From assembly GCA_034509425.1 (NCBI GenBank), contig JAVTVJ010001249.1, positions 248,001 to 312,000 of the forward strand: 64,000 nt of DNA. The letters run 5' to 3'. Below the pieces are notes generated by a model that saw nothing but the letters and a program-made list of their open reading frames with translations, ran no database searches and was not told where the DNA came from. Below are positions 23,701-32,405 of this stretch, one piece after another (the first letter of the stretch is position 1; every line of letters begins with the position of its first letter). The position numbers and the translations under genes were made by a program. The stretch is from Eopsaltria australis (taxonomy: Eukaryota; Chordata; Aves; Passeriformes; Petroicidae).

Positions 23701-24964
23701 TGAAATAGCAGCATTTAGTTTGGGGATCAGATATCTCTTACTGAAAATAAAACAAAAAAACCCAAGTCTTTCTAGCTAAAAGCTTCTAGAAGGGAAATTG
23801 TTCCCTTTCATTCCTTTACACAACTGTGTTGTTCTGGATGTCAGAAGGATATATGTCCAGACATTTGGATGTCAGACACCTCCAGAATAACAATATAAGG
23901 CACACTTTTGATTATGTTCAACTGAACATTGTTTTACTGGAAGAGGTTTTATACTTTGAAATGCAGTTAAGACATTTCTGAGATCACACAGACCTCCAGA
24001 GAATGCTGCAAGATAAAAAATCCTGTCTTTGCCAGAATAATGAGGCAAATAAAACAACAGGATACACAGAATGCACCAGCAGTGGCATAATGTTTTAGGA
24101 ATGCTTGACTTCACCAAAAACTTTGTTACTTATTTCATAATAAGATACCTCCGCTGAAACATCTGTATTTACGCAAATATTTTGAAAAAATTGCATTGTT
24201 TCCAAGAAGCTTTCTTTCCACCCTGTGTAGGCTGAGCAGAAAGTGCACACACAATGAAAGAGAAGGACCATGCGCATTCTGACAGCCCGAGTGACACCCT
24301 CCAGAACTGGCTGGTCTGACATGTTCTGTGTTGGACCTTTGATTACATGCATAGCTCATTTTGGTTGGACAAAGGTTTTCTTTTCAAATGCAACTGGCAA
24401 TCAGGCTTCCAGAAAAGAGATGGGTTGTTCTAAAAAGGAACAGGACAACAACTACAATAATCAATACAGCAAGCCTTTTAAAAAATCTTATATTGAAGTA
24501 GTTATAGTGTAAGAATTCTACTTATAACTAGAATTACAAGAACTAGTACAGTGCCCAAACTAAAATGATTGTCAGGTCTGCTTATATCATTCACTCTTTT
24601 CCAGGGAGGAACATTTGTACATTTAGAATTACTGATCTGAACATGGTAACGTGAAAAATGTAATGTCAGTATTTTAAGGAATATTTTTGTTCTGGTTATT
24701 TTAAAGGTAGCTTTTGGGGTTTTCACCAAATATTTTCATTTTTGACAGCATTATAGAAAAGCTATTCCACATGATTAATTTTGCTGGATTTTCCCTTGGA
24801 TTGGAATATTCTTTTCAAGATTACAAACATACCTGTCACTCAGGTAAGTTACCTGGCTTTCCAGGAGCTGTTCTCATATTTGTAAGCAGAAATTGCTTCT
24901 CCACAGACTGCCTTCCACCGAGGGGCCTTTGATATGGCTTTTCACGTCCTGAGCGGAGCAGCAT
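11539..24964 (-). CDS. IL33: Interleukin-33 (IL-1 family cytokine/alarmin), five coding exons
   Basis: Spliced model on the minus strand: join of 24964-24853, 24005-23880, 22981-22859, 17849-17677 and 11724-11539, giving 720 nt (239 residues plus stop). The first three introns are phase 1, the fourth is phase 1 and the last is phase 0. The frame stays open throughout. IL-33 is a nuclear, chromatin-bound protein of barrier cells, released on damage to signal through ST2/IL1RAP. Seen here: an N-terminal MLLRSGR matching the MxLRSG chromatin-binding core; a central segment with C-x7-C-x5-S-G as I recall it in human IL-33; then a beta-trefoil domain with [27 protein letters not shown] and SVQFQC, lining up with SITFALEDE, LLSYYES, AFFVLHN and SVSFEC-like blocks of mammalian IL-33. 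No signal peptide, as expected for this cytokine. Mammalian IL-33 is about 270 residues. Position upstream of and divergent from BRD10 agrees with mammalian order. Other IL-1 relatives are less likely because of the LRSG motif and the synteny. Transcription was not tested. Confidence 0.85.
12941..14350 (+). pseudogene. Possible decayed coding sequence, unidentified
   Basis: Several broken open stretches on the plus strand read like a charged, coiled-coil-type protein, for example around 13310-13490 ([20 protein letters not shown], then [20 protein letters not shown]), with numerous stops and frame changes between pieces. No introns are evident, which would fit an old processed copy. I could not identify the parent gene. 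Random AT-rich, purine-rich DNA can look similar. Confidence 0.25.
14400..15050 (+). mobile_element. Possible LTR-like remnant
   Basis: Sequence around 14440-14600 (two tracts around CAGCCTCAG and GACAAGAGGCTGGGACACAG) resembles the middle of avian ERV LTRs. AATAAAG near 14987, followed by a CT-rich stretch, resembles an LTR 3' part. No clean TG...CA ends or target duplication were found. Confidence 0.25.
17677..17849 (-). CDS. IL33: IL33 exon for the middle of the beta-trefoil
   Basis: An exon of 173 nt, phase 1 to 0, encoding 57 residues with [22 protein letters not shown] and RRIRLQ. These align with the human blocks LLSYYESQ, KMLMVTLSP and SVELHK. The acceptor is ATCCTTCAGTCTCCAG/GC. The donor CAA/GTTATG is weak by eye, and no better donor in the right phase lies within reach, so the 3' boundary is the least secure point of the gene. 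The segment is roughly ten residues longer than its mammalian counterpart. The human caspase-inactivation motif DGVD falls in the loop after the tyrosines and has no equivalent here. Confidence 0.68.
17850..22858 (-). other. IL33: IL33 intron between the first and middle trefoil exons
   Basis: About 5.0 kb. It ends at a CR1 fragment near its 22.86 kb side. A 93-nt open, splice-bounded segment at 18058-18150 is out of phase with the gene. Nothing else seen. Confidence 0.6.
22555..22785 (-). mobile_element. CR1 LINE fragment
   Basis: The inverted CR1 3' coding region: CTCAGCTGCTCCTCACAGGG, CTTGTGCTCCAGACCCTTCA and TGCCCTTCTCTGGACATGCT followed by CAATGTCCTTCTTGTACTGA are standard CR1 blocks read backwards. 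It lies just past the 3' end of an IL33 exon. Confidence 0.8.
22859..22981 (-). CDS. IL33: IL33 exon for the first beta strands of the cytokine domain
   Basis: A phase 1-1 exon of 123 nt with acceptor CTCATTTTTATTAG and donor GAAG/GTAGTA. It encodes 41 residues beginning [16 protein letters not shown], then [17 protein letters not shown]. This lines up almost without gaps with the human stretch around SITFALEDESYEI, the first strands of the beta-trefoil. Acidic residues in this part of mammalian IL-33 contact ST2, and the acidic run DIDED is kept. A CR1 fragment ends less than 100 bases downstream of the donor. A second AG, six bases further in, could serve as acceptor but would not fit the phase of the preceding exon. 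Confidence 0.82.
23700..23740 (-). other. 41-nt splice-bounded segment in an IL33 intron
   Basis: A very strong acceptor (a T-rich tract, then TTTATTTTCAG) and donor CAG/GTAGCC flank 41 nt. One frame is open and would join the next exon in phase 1, but its 5' phase is 2, which no upstream exon supplies. Included after the 126-nt exon it would hit a stop within five codons. It may be a frame-breaking alternative exon, a relic, or chance. Confidence 0.25.
23880..24005 (-). CDS. IL33: IL33 central-domain exon (126 nt)
   Basis: A phase 1-1 exon of 126 nt, the length I remember for the equivalent mammalian exon. The acceptor is TTTTTTATCTTGCAG and the donor GGAG/GTGTCT. It encodes 42 residues including [20 protein letters not shown]. 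The pattern C-x7-C-x5-S-G matches the mammalian central domain, the region where inflammatory proteases trim IL-33 to its active form. Four cysteines are present; in mammals, free cysteines make the cytokine sensitive to oxidation. Sequence identity outside this pattern is low, so exon length, phase and cysteine spacing carry the assignment. Confidence 0.75.
24130..24231 (-). other. Possible IL33 cassette exon with two donors
   Basis: The acceptor TGCACTTTCTGCTCAG is among the best in the locus. With the donor at 24130 (ATAA/GTAACA) the exon is 102 nt, phase 1-1, open, and would add 34 residues (about 273 in total, near the mammalian length). With the donor at 24149 (GGAG/GTATCT) it is 83 nt and shifts frame. 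In that frame it reads a strongly basic peptide ([10 protein letters not shown]) but has no upstream exon of matching phase. The five-exon model works without it. Confidence 0.35.
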
Positions 24965-24974
24965 TGCAGAGGCA
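24853..24974 (-). CDS. IL33: IL33 first coding exon (chromatin-binding motif)
   Basis: An exon of 122 nt. The acceptor is strong (a CATCATCATCAG, then TATTTCTTCAG) and is followed by 10 untranslated bases and ATG at 24964-24962, which has G at -3. The donor is CCAG/GTAACT. It encodes 37 residues plus one base, beginning [14 protein letters not shown], rich in Arg/Lys, with no hydrophobic leader. The MxLRSG core is the part of mammalian IL-33 that docks on the H2A-H2B acidic patch. In mammals it is internal (around residues 45-50, encoded by the second coding exon). Here the methionine of the motif is the predicted start. The frame is also open through the 10 upstream bases, so an extra upstream coding exon cannot be excluded. 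A second good donor (GACAG/GTATGT) lies at 24839/24838 but would run into an in-frame TGA. Confidence 0.75.
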
Positions 24975-27970
24975 CTGAAGAAATACTGATGATGATGATG
25001 ATCTCAGTTGACTTCCTTTTCCAGTTGTAAAGTAGGAGTCACAAGACTTTGTGTTTCCATTGAGAAACACGTTTTCAATTTTGATAAATGACAGTTAATG
25101 GAAGTAGATGAACTCAATAAATATTTGATTGCTTTCATGACCCAAACCTTTGTCTTGCAAAGCAAAAACTGTGTGTTTCCAGTGATGGTAAATCAGTTGA
25201 CTATCTAAACTTCCACTAAGATGTATGCTAACATGGATAACATAGCTGTGTTGAAGGAATATATTTTGAAAGACTTCCCCTTAGATACGACATAAGCAGT
25301 ATTTGTGGCTTCAATTTATGTTTGTCAATCATAGGAAGCTAGCAACATTTTGCTAACTGAATTGAAAAATCACATTCATTTTGTGAATACAGTCTGAGAT
25401 AATTGTCAAAGTATTCATAAGTGACTGAAAATGATGCTAACTTCAAAACAGCATAATGTGACTCTCAGAGGTATGTGCAGGTATATTGCAATCTTAAATG
25501 AAGGTTCAGGAAATCTTGCCTTAGAAATGAGAACTGGAATTTGGAAATTTGAGGAATATATTATAATTATTAAGGAATATCGGTTAGGTTAGATAGGTTA
25601 GGTTACATATCTGAAGGAGAGGTTGATGTCTATGAATATGAGCTACTCTGATGGTGAAACCAGGTTGCTACTAAGGTATCCTGAAGTTGCAAGTTAAATC
25701 ACTGTATTTCAGAAAATCTAAGGACCTTACTTTGGTTTGAAGAAAGTGAAACTGAAATTCTGAAGTCTGCATGCTCTCCTGAAGTCACCTGTATATGACA
25801 AGTGTTAATGTCAAGTGCGGACCAAAAAAAACAACGAGCTTCATTTCTGTCTGGTATCCTGGTGAATGATCCAAGTGAAAATGGGTACAATTTTAGCCCC
25901 ATGCAGCTTTGTACAGGACAACTAAATATCTGTCAGGCCAGAGAGATCATGGCTCTGACACAAGTGCAATGGCCAGTAAATTCACCTGAGGAAGGATAGG
26001 GCAGTTCTGTTTTCTGGTTTGATTCCCTTCCCTGATGCAAAGCTTCATACTAAATTTTTACATGAAATTAAAGACTTCTGTCCCTGGCAATTCTCTTGTT
26101 ACTAGACTAAAAGGGGTAACTAAGGCTCTTGTTCACTCTCTTCAGCTCTAGTTATAAAAACATTCAGTTAGATCTCTGAAAAGTGAAGCACTTATTATAA
26201 GGGATTGCTTTTCCTAATAAATAGGTCTCACATTTTGAGTGATAACTTGCAGTCAGAGGTAGAAAGAAAAGGCTGGGTCTTCCTCATCTTGCTGAAATTG
26301 CTTTGTCACTGGACATTCTAAACAAAAGAAAACATTTTTTGTGTTTTTTCACTAGAGCCTAACTGGAACCTGGTCTCTGGAAACTTCTACCTGAATTGGG
26401 CTCTGTGGTGTGTGGATGGGAATACCACCTTGTGGGTCTTGAGAGATGTAAGTCTCCAGGTGTCCATTAACAAAGCACTAAGACTTCTGAAAACAAGTGT
26501 AATTCTAGTTTGACTGCTCTTGATCAGAAGTTCTGAAGATCCCAATTCCTGATTTTGATCTATGTTTGGAGTCTTGCACATGCATTACATACACTCACAA
26601 TGGCAAGAAAAGAAGGGGAATGCTTACAAGTCAGGACTCTGAAGAATTCCTGAAGAGGGCAGGTCAGTTCAAAGACATTTTCAGAAACATATTTAGGAAG
26701 TGGATAAATTCTTAAGAAGCTTACTATGATGAATGATGGACAGGTAACCTTGATGTTCTGAGGGACTGTACTAAAGTTTGATTATGAAGGACTGTACTAA
26801 AGTTTGATTATTTGTCTTGTTTAAACAAGTAGAAAATAGAAAAATCTGTGGTAGAACTTTACCTCAATTGGCTCTCCAGAACAATTAAAGCTCCCTACAA
26901 CAAATAAAACAAGCTTTCACACCTTGAATTGCCTCATATATTCCTTAAGACTGAGTGACATGTAAATACACCCATTTCAAAAAACCCTTCCTGTCATTAC
27001 ATGTTCTTATATAGATGTCACCTACACCCATGTTTTTCATTCTTTGTCATAGTTTTTTATGCTGTGTATATCTCCCTATGTTGGTTTCTTTATCTTAATG
27101 TCTTTCATACCTATTTCTTCAGTTCTTTGTTCTGCAAGGTATATATCGAAGAGGATTAGGAAGATCTGTACATTGTTCTTGCCTGCAAACTTGGAAACTT
27201 GGATCCGATTTTTTTCATTTTGCTTCTAAGCTAAGGGAATTAAAGCTCTTTAAACTGCTGAAACCAGATACTAGTGAGTATGTTTGTGGACAATAATAAC
27301 AAGATCACATTAAAAGCAGAGGAAATTTGAAATATTTTCCTACTACATAGCTTATATGAATTCATTGATATGAAGACAGCAAAGAAAATCTGAGGCTATA
27401 TAGCCTCTCTTGCTCCCGTAGTGATCATCTTTGTTCTTAGCCATCATTCTCTCTTTCATTTAACCCCAAGACACATGTGATCATAAAATTAAATCAAATT
27501 CAGCACACAAAAACAACATTTAGAATTTTGCAGTTCATTCATATGGTTATATGTTCCAAATATTATCTCATACTGTATTGATAAATTCATAGGAAGATAT
27601 GTCTAAGATTCTTACAGGGTCAGAACTGTTTTTATTGAGTGTATTGGGTTGCAGCTGTCAGTTCTGCTAGCAAAGATAGAAAGTAATTCCTCGAGGTTTA
27701 TTCAAATTTAACAGTGGATTAGAAAGAATTTTTGGCAACCTATAGGTAATAAAAAATGAGGCTGTAGTCTTTCAAATGAGACTTTACAAAATATATCATC
27801 TAAACTGGACACAGGAATACACAAAAATGCACATAAACTAGATGAAGAAAAAGATTTCTTAAGAAAACTTTAAAGTCAACTGAAAAAATTACCATTTCAT
27901 AGAATCTCAATAAGCAATCTGCTAATATAATCTTAATTTAACCCTGCTGTAATCTTCCACTCTTGCTTAC
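24975..27970 (-). other. IL33: IL33 5' intron
   Basis: About 3.0 kb of AT-rich sequence if the 28-kb segment is the upstream exon. It contains a 26-bp direct duplication near 26763-26810 and a short GGTTA-rich run near 25584-25607. No coding exon was recognised. Confidence 0.4.
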
Positions 27971-28081
27971 CGTTTTTTCTGTGTTTTTGTCTCCGCTGGG
28001 ATACTTCTGCTGGACAGAATGCTAGAAGCAGCTCTGTTACAGCCAATTTATTGCCTGAACAGAGGGCAGGAAGCCAAACCT
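27971..28081 (-). other. IL33: Candidate 5' non-coding exon of IL33
   Basis: A segment of 111 nt on the minus strand with acceptor TTTTGTTTTATTCAG and donor AACG/GTAAGC. It contains no ATG, so if spliced to 24974 the first start codon met would be the MLLRSG one. Mammalian IL33 has a non-coding first exon far upstream, which fits. It could also be the first exon proper, with its start site inside this interval. Confidence 0.4.
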
Positions 28082-29152
28082 CTGAATAAAACAAAAGTCT
28101 GACGTGGACCTAATCTTCTAGATCTCTACATACTCCCAATTATATTAACATTCCAATGGTTCTAACTACTCCTGGAATTACAAGAGGGCTGGAAATTGTA
28201 GGAACAAACTTTTAAATGTCTTTTTCTATAAGATACCACAGAAGCTTTTCTGTCTAGAACTGCATGCAAATTTTTAGCCACTGGTTTTGCGTATTCCATT
28301 CCTGTATTTTATGTCATTAATATTGCTCTTGTTATCTGTCATTCTACCAAGGCTGAGTCACGTGTAGATACTGGGTTTATAGTAATATGGACATATTAAA
28401 AGTGGGAGTGTAGCCTCTGTTTCAGGGAGCTCAAAACAAACTTACCGCTTAAACATTGACCCAGCTATCAAATGGGCTTTGCCAGCATTGCATCAAAGGG
28501 AATACTTGGACTGCTTGTAACATGAGTGAACTGGTAAAAGCGGATGTGATACATTTCTCTGCCCATGAAGCCCAGGTAATATATAGGTTTTTATTATAAA
28601 GTTTAGCATGTTCAGTTGGCTTTATCTATCAATGTATTTACATTTCTAACCCTTCCCTCACATGTTGATGAGTCCTCTCTATTCATATTATCTAACAGTT
28701 TTTTAAATTAGCGAGCCTTGCATTTTTATAGGAGTGAATCACACTTTTATTTACATCATTGAAATGATGAAAATCCTCTAAAAACAATTACATTGACTTT
28801 TTTGCCAAAGTTTTCTTAAAATCAAGGAGCTACTGCTTTTATCTAGAGTTTATTCACTATGTAAAGAAAGTTCTATATTTTACCTGTGTTTTGGTTTAGG
28901 AAAAGTCTTTTTTCGTTTTCTAAGCCCTCACCAGACACTGGTAAGGTGTTAGGTCAGCAGAAAGACTTCATTAAAACATATATTTAGTGACAAAGCAATG
29001 TGAAACTTTGTGATCTCAAGTCTTCGTCTATTACCCAAACAGCCTGAAAAATGTGGGGAAGTTTCTAAATGGCATGATGTAAGATTGTCCTTTTGATACA
29101 CAATTGTCCTAATTTTATGTGGGATGGAGTCAGTTGTCATGCTGGTAGCTGG
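28082..29152. other. No gene recognised
   Basis: Upstream of the candidate IL33 first exon, so it may contain its promoter. I see no convincing TATA box or CpG cluster. Confidence 0.4.
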
Positions 29153-29660
29153 TGTAATGCTGTGGTTTAGATTTAGGATGACAATAATGTTGATAACATA
29201 CTGACGGGTGAAGTCTTAAGCATTAAGACAAGGACTTCTCTGTTTCTCACACCACACCACTAGTGAAGAGGCTGGGTGGCATCAGTAGCTGGGAGGAGAC
29301 ACAGGTGACATAGCTGACCATGACTGACAGAAGGGATATTCCCTACTATATGGTGTAAAGCTCAGTAATACCAGCTAGGGATAAAGCTGGCTGGGACCTA
29401 CTGCTTGGGAACTGGCTGCGTGTCAGCTAGCGGGTGGCTAGCAGCTGCATTGTGCATTACTTGTTTTGTGTATTCTAACTTTTTAATTATAGTTATTTTT
29501 GTTCCCCCTCCTGTTTCTGGCCTATTAAACTGCCTTTATCTCAACGGGTGAATTTTATAGTTTTTCCCCCCCAATTCTCTTACCCATCCTGGGGTAGTGA
29601 CAGGGAAGTGAGCAAGTGGTTTGTGTGGTGTTTAGCTGCCTGCTGGGTTAAACCACAACA
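29153..29660 (+). mobile_element. 5' LTR of a degraded ERV
   Basis: Starts TGTAATGCTGTGGTTTAG and ends GGTTAAACCACAACA. It contains the block GATGACAATAATGTTGATAA, also present in the 3' LTR at 30959, and CCTATTAAACTGCCTTTATC near the 3' part as in the solo LTR at 4755. The 5' end is approximate. Confidence 0.65.
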
Positions 29661-30958
29661 GTCCCTTTTGGCATCCAACTCATGGGGTGTGAAGGGTTAA
29701 GATAACCACTGTTTTGACATGTTAAAACAAATTTCTAATAAGCAATTAGTTACATTGGTTTAATAGTTGCTGGTCACAATGTTGATTTACTTGATCTCAG
29801 TATTGTTGTGTGTTCTGAGAGTTGCATTATGTAACACCTTGCTGTGTGTGTTCCCTGTTGTGTCATTTCTCAGCTCTGGTTTATGGGTATGATGTTGTAC
29901 TTTGTAACATAGTTTTTGACAGATAAGATGCCAGTCGGCAGGACTAAAGCAGTGTGTGCACCTGGCATCACTGCTGTGTCCATCACGGCAGGACCTGCCT
30001 GTTGGAAATGACCTCTGAGAGCAAATCCATGGGAATGACATCCTTCCCTTCTCCTCCAGGATAGCTACAACAGCTCTCGGGAAGTATCCCCAGGCTGTCC
30101 AAACCAGCACCTTTGCATTGCTATGACTCATGAGTGTGTCTCAGGTCTTTTGTAAGGTTACACAACTAGGTAAGAACATTAGCCAGGGATCTACCCTAAG
30201 GCTGGATAGTTATGAGTGGCAGGGAGTGTGGGATAGGATGGGCAAGTGCCTAGAACAGTGGGCACCTTCCAGTGTTTTTGAGCTTCACCTCGGAACAAGG
30301 ACGGAATCCAGAAAAATTTATTAAAATATCTGGAAAAGATGAGATGTCAGCAGATAATTCCAGAGAGACACAAATCACTGCAGTGTGCTGGAGCCTGGCC
30401 TGGGCTGACTGAGCCCTGTTCAGCAGAGGTCAGTGCCTGTGGCACAGGGAGGGAAGGTTCCTGGCACTGAGAGCAAAGTGACAAGGGCCCATGGCTGAAC
30501 CAGAGAACCAACTTGTGCCAGTATTACCTGCCCTTGTATGCAAGAAGAAACACTGGAAGCAGAAGTGGACACATTTAATAAGGGATGAAAGAGCTGCCTC
30601 TAAGAGGGATCAGGAAGTAGACCACTCCAAAACAGGGCTACCACAAGAAGAGGATGAGGAAGATAGATAGCTCAGTGGGCCTATGAGGAAGAGATGCAAC
30701 ATACAAATGGGTCTGTGAATGAGGGATGAACTTACCATGGACATTATTCAATGAGTGGCATGCACCATCTCTCCAGTTCTGAAGGTCTGCTGTGACAGAA
30801 GAAGCCCAAATCAACGGACTAAATTTACTTAATTTTAGAGAGATGACACATAGACTAAGGGAATGATATCTGTGTGTATGTATCAAGATAGGAAAAAATG
30901 CATTGGGAAGAGTGGAATCTGAGCATGACAAAAATGATACAGAATAAAGGGTGGATAT
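29661..30958 (+). mobile_element. ERV internal region, mostly lost
   Basis: A sequence resembling a lysine-tRNA primer-binding site (TGGCATCCAACTCATGGGG, 29669-29687) follows the LTR. A leader and a remnant resembling the start of gag lie near 30490-30660 with stops and frame changes. A purine run (AATAAAGGGTGGATA) sits just before the 3' LTR, as a polypurine tract would. No pol or env seen. Only about 1.3 kb remains, so most of the provirus is deleted. Confidence 0.55.
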
Positions 30959-31213
30959 TGTTCTGTTTTTACCGGGGACAGAGTTAATTTTTGCCCTAGT
31001 TGGTATAGTACTGAGTTACAGATTTAGAATAAGAATAATGTTGACAACACACTGATGTTTTAGATTTTTACACTAAGTCAAGGAATTTTCAGGTCCTCCC
31101 ACTGCCACACCAGTGAGGAGCCTGGGGCACAAGAAGTTGTAGGGGACACAGGGAGAGGGTGGTGGGGAAAAGTGAGCCCACAGCTGTTCGGCTGCTGTCT
31201 AGATTAAACCACA
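30959..31213 (+). mobile_element. 3' LTR of the same ERV, internally deleted
   Basis: Begins TGTTCTGTTTTTACCGGGGA, shares the ATAATGTTGACAACACACTG block with the 5' LTR, and ends AGATTAAACCACA. At about 255 bp it is half the length of the 5' copy because its middle is missing. No target duplication could be matched to the 5' side. Confidence 0.55.
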
Positions 31214-31929
31214 AGGATGAATGCACTGCAAAATGTATTATGTGGCAAAAAGCATTTTAATTTGTTTTAATACAGTTGTTCAGAGGCTATACTGAGTCAA
31301 GATTTGATGCTGCTGCTGCAGCTGCATTTTTTAGTAAGGAGCTGATGGATACTGGTTGTAAAATGTAGACTGCATATCACATGAACCACGCTTGCAGGCT
31401 GCACACGTACCTGGGCCAGGAGGTAAAATTCCAGTTTTAAGTATGCCATCCCTACAGCCATAGCACAGAACAATCTCTTATTTTAAAGGAGCAGCTGTAG
31501 AGACATCATAATGTGCTACATTAGCACTCCTCTTGAGGAGCTAAATAATAACATACACCATCAGCAGCCACACACATATAAAAAAGCTAATTGTAATTGA
31601 CATAATATGGGTGAATTGAGCCACAGAAATACTGAGGATGCAACTACATTGCAGCTGATCCTCCACCTTAACCTTTACAGTTTATTTTAAACTTCACTCT
31701 TTTATTGTTCCCATCAGCAATAACAGCACCAACAGCAGAAAAACTCAAAGACGACTTTGTGCAGACCCTGATGAAAAGTATCAAGCTACCATATTTGAAG
31801 TGAAATAGAGGAGGACAGTCATCTGGGCAACACTGCACACTTCTCTTCTAGGTTGGCTACTGGGAAGAATTTTCCATTCTCTGTCTCTTTCCAACACTGC
31901 CTGCCCCATCCTTACTCCCTGGCACCTAT
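31214..31929. other. No gene recognised
   Basis: AT-rich spacer between the provirus and the microsatellite. Confidence 0.5.
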
Positions 31930-32305
31930 GTCTCCTTTTCCCTTTCTCAGTCTCCTTCCTTCCTTCCTTCCTTCCTTCCTTCCTTCCTTCCTTCCTTCCT
32001 TCCTTCCTTCCTTCCTTCCTTCCTTCCTTCCTTCCTTCCTTCCTTCCTTCCTTCCTTCCTTCCTTCCTTCGCTCCTTCATTCCTTCCATTCCTTCCATTG
32101 CTTCGATTCCTTTCTCCTTTTCCTTCCTTCCTTCCTTCCTTCCTTCCTTCCTTCCTTCCTTCCTTCCTTCCTTCCTCCCTTCCTCCCTTCCTCCCTCCCT
32201 TCCTCCCTTCCTTCCTCCCTCCCTCCCTCCCTCCCTCCCTCCCTCTCTCTCTCTCTCTCTTTCTCTCTTTCTTTCTCTCTTTCTTTCTCTCTTTCTTTCT
32301 CTCTT

Positions 32306-32348
<43 letters not shown>

Positions 32349-32405
32349 TTCTCTCTTTCTCTCTTTCTCTCTTTCTATCTCTCTTTCTATCTCTCTTTCT
32401 TTCCT
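31930..32405 (+). repeat. Compound polypyrimidine microsatellite
   Basis: About 475 bases of almost pure C/T on the plus strand: (CTTC)n at 31954-32070, an interrupted section, (CTTC)n again at about 32121-32174, (CCCT)-rich to 32243, then mixed (CT)n and (CTTT)n. The long apparent reading frames on both strands are artefacts of the repeat. Confidence 0.97.

Noticed and set aside
23372..24117. Complete minus-strand open frames read as stand-alone proteins
   Set aside because: Their parts are explained by single IL33 exons plus read-through into introns, or have no features.
25584..25607. GGTTAGGTTAGATAGGTTAGG run, telomere-like
   Set aside because: Too short and wrong unit (TTAGGT-like with gaps). 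Most likely chance.
26763..26810. 26-bp direct tandem duplication
   Set aside because: Two copies only, a common small slippage event with no sign of function.
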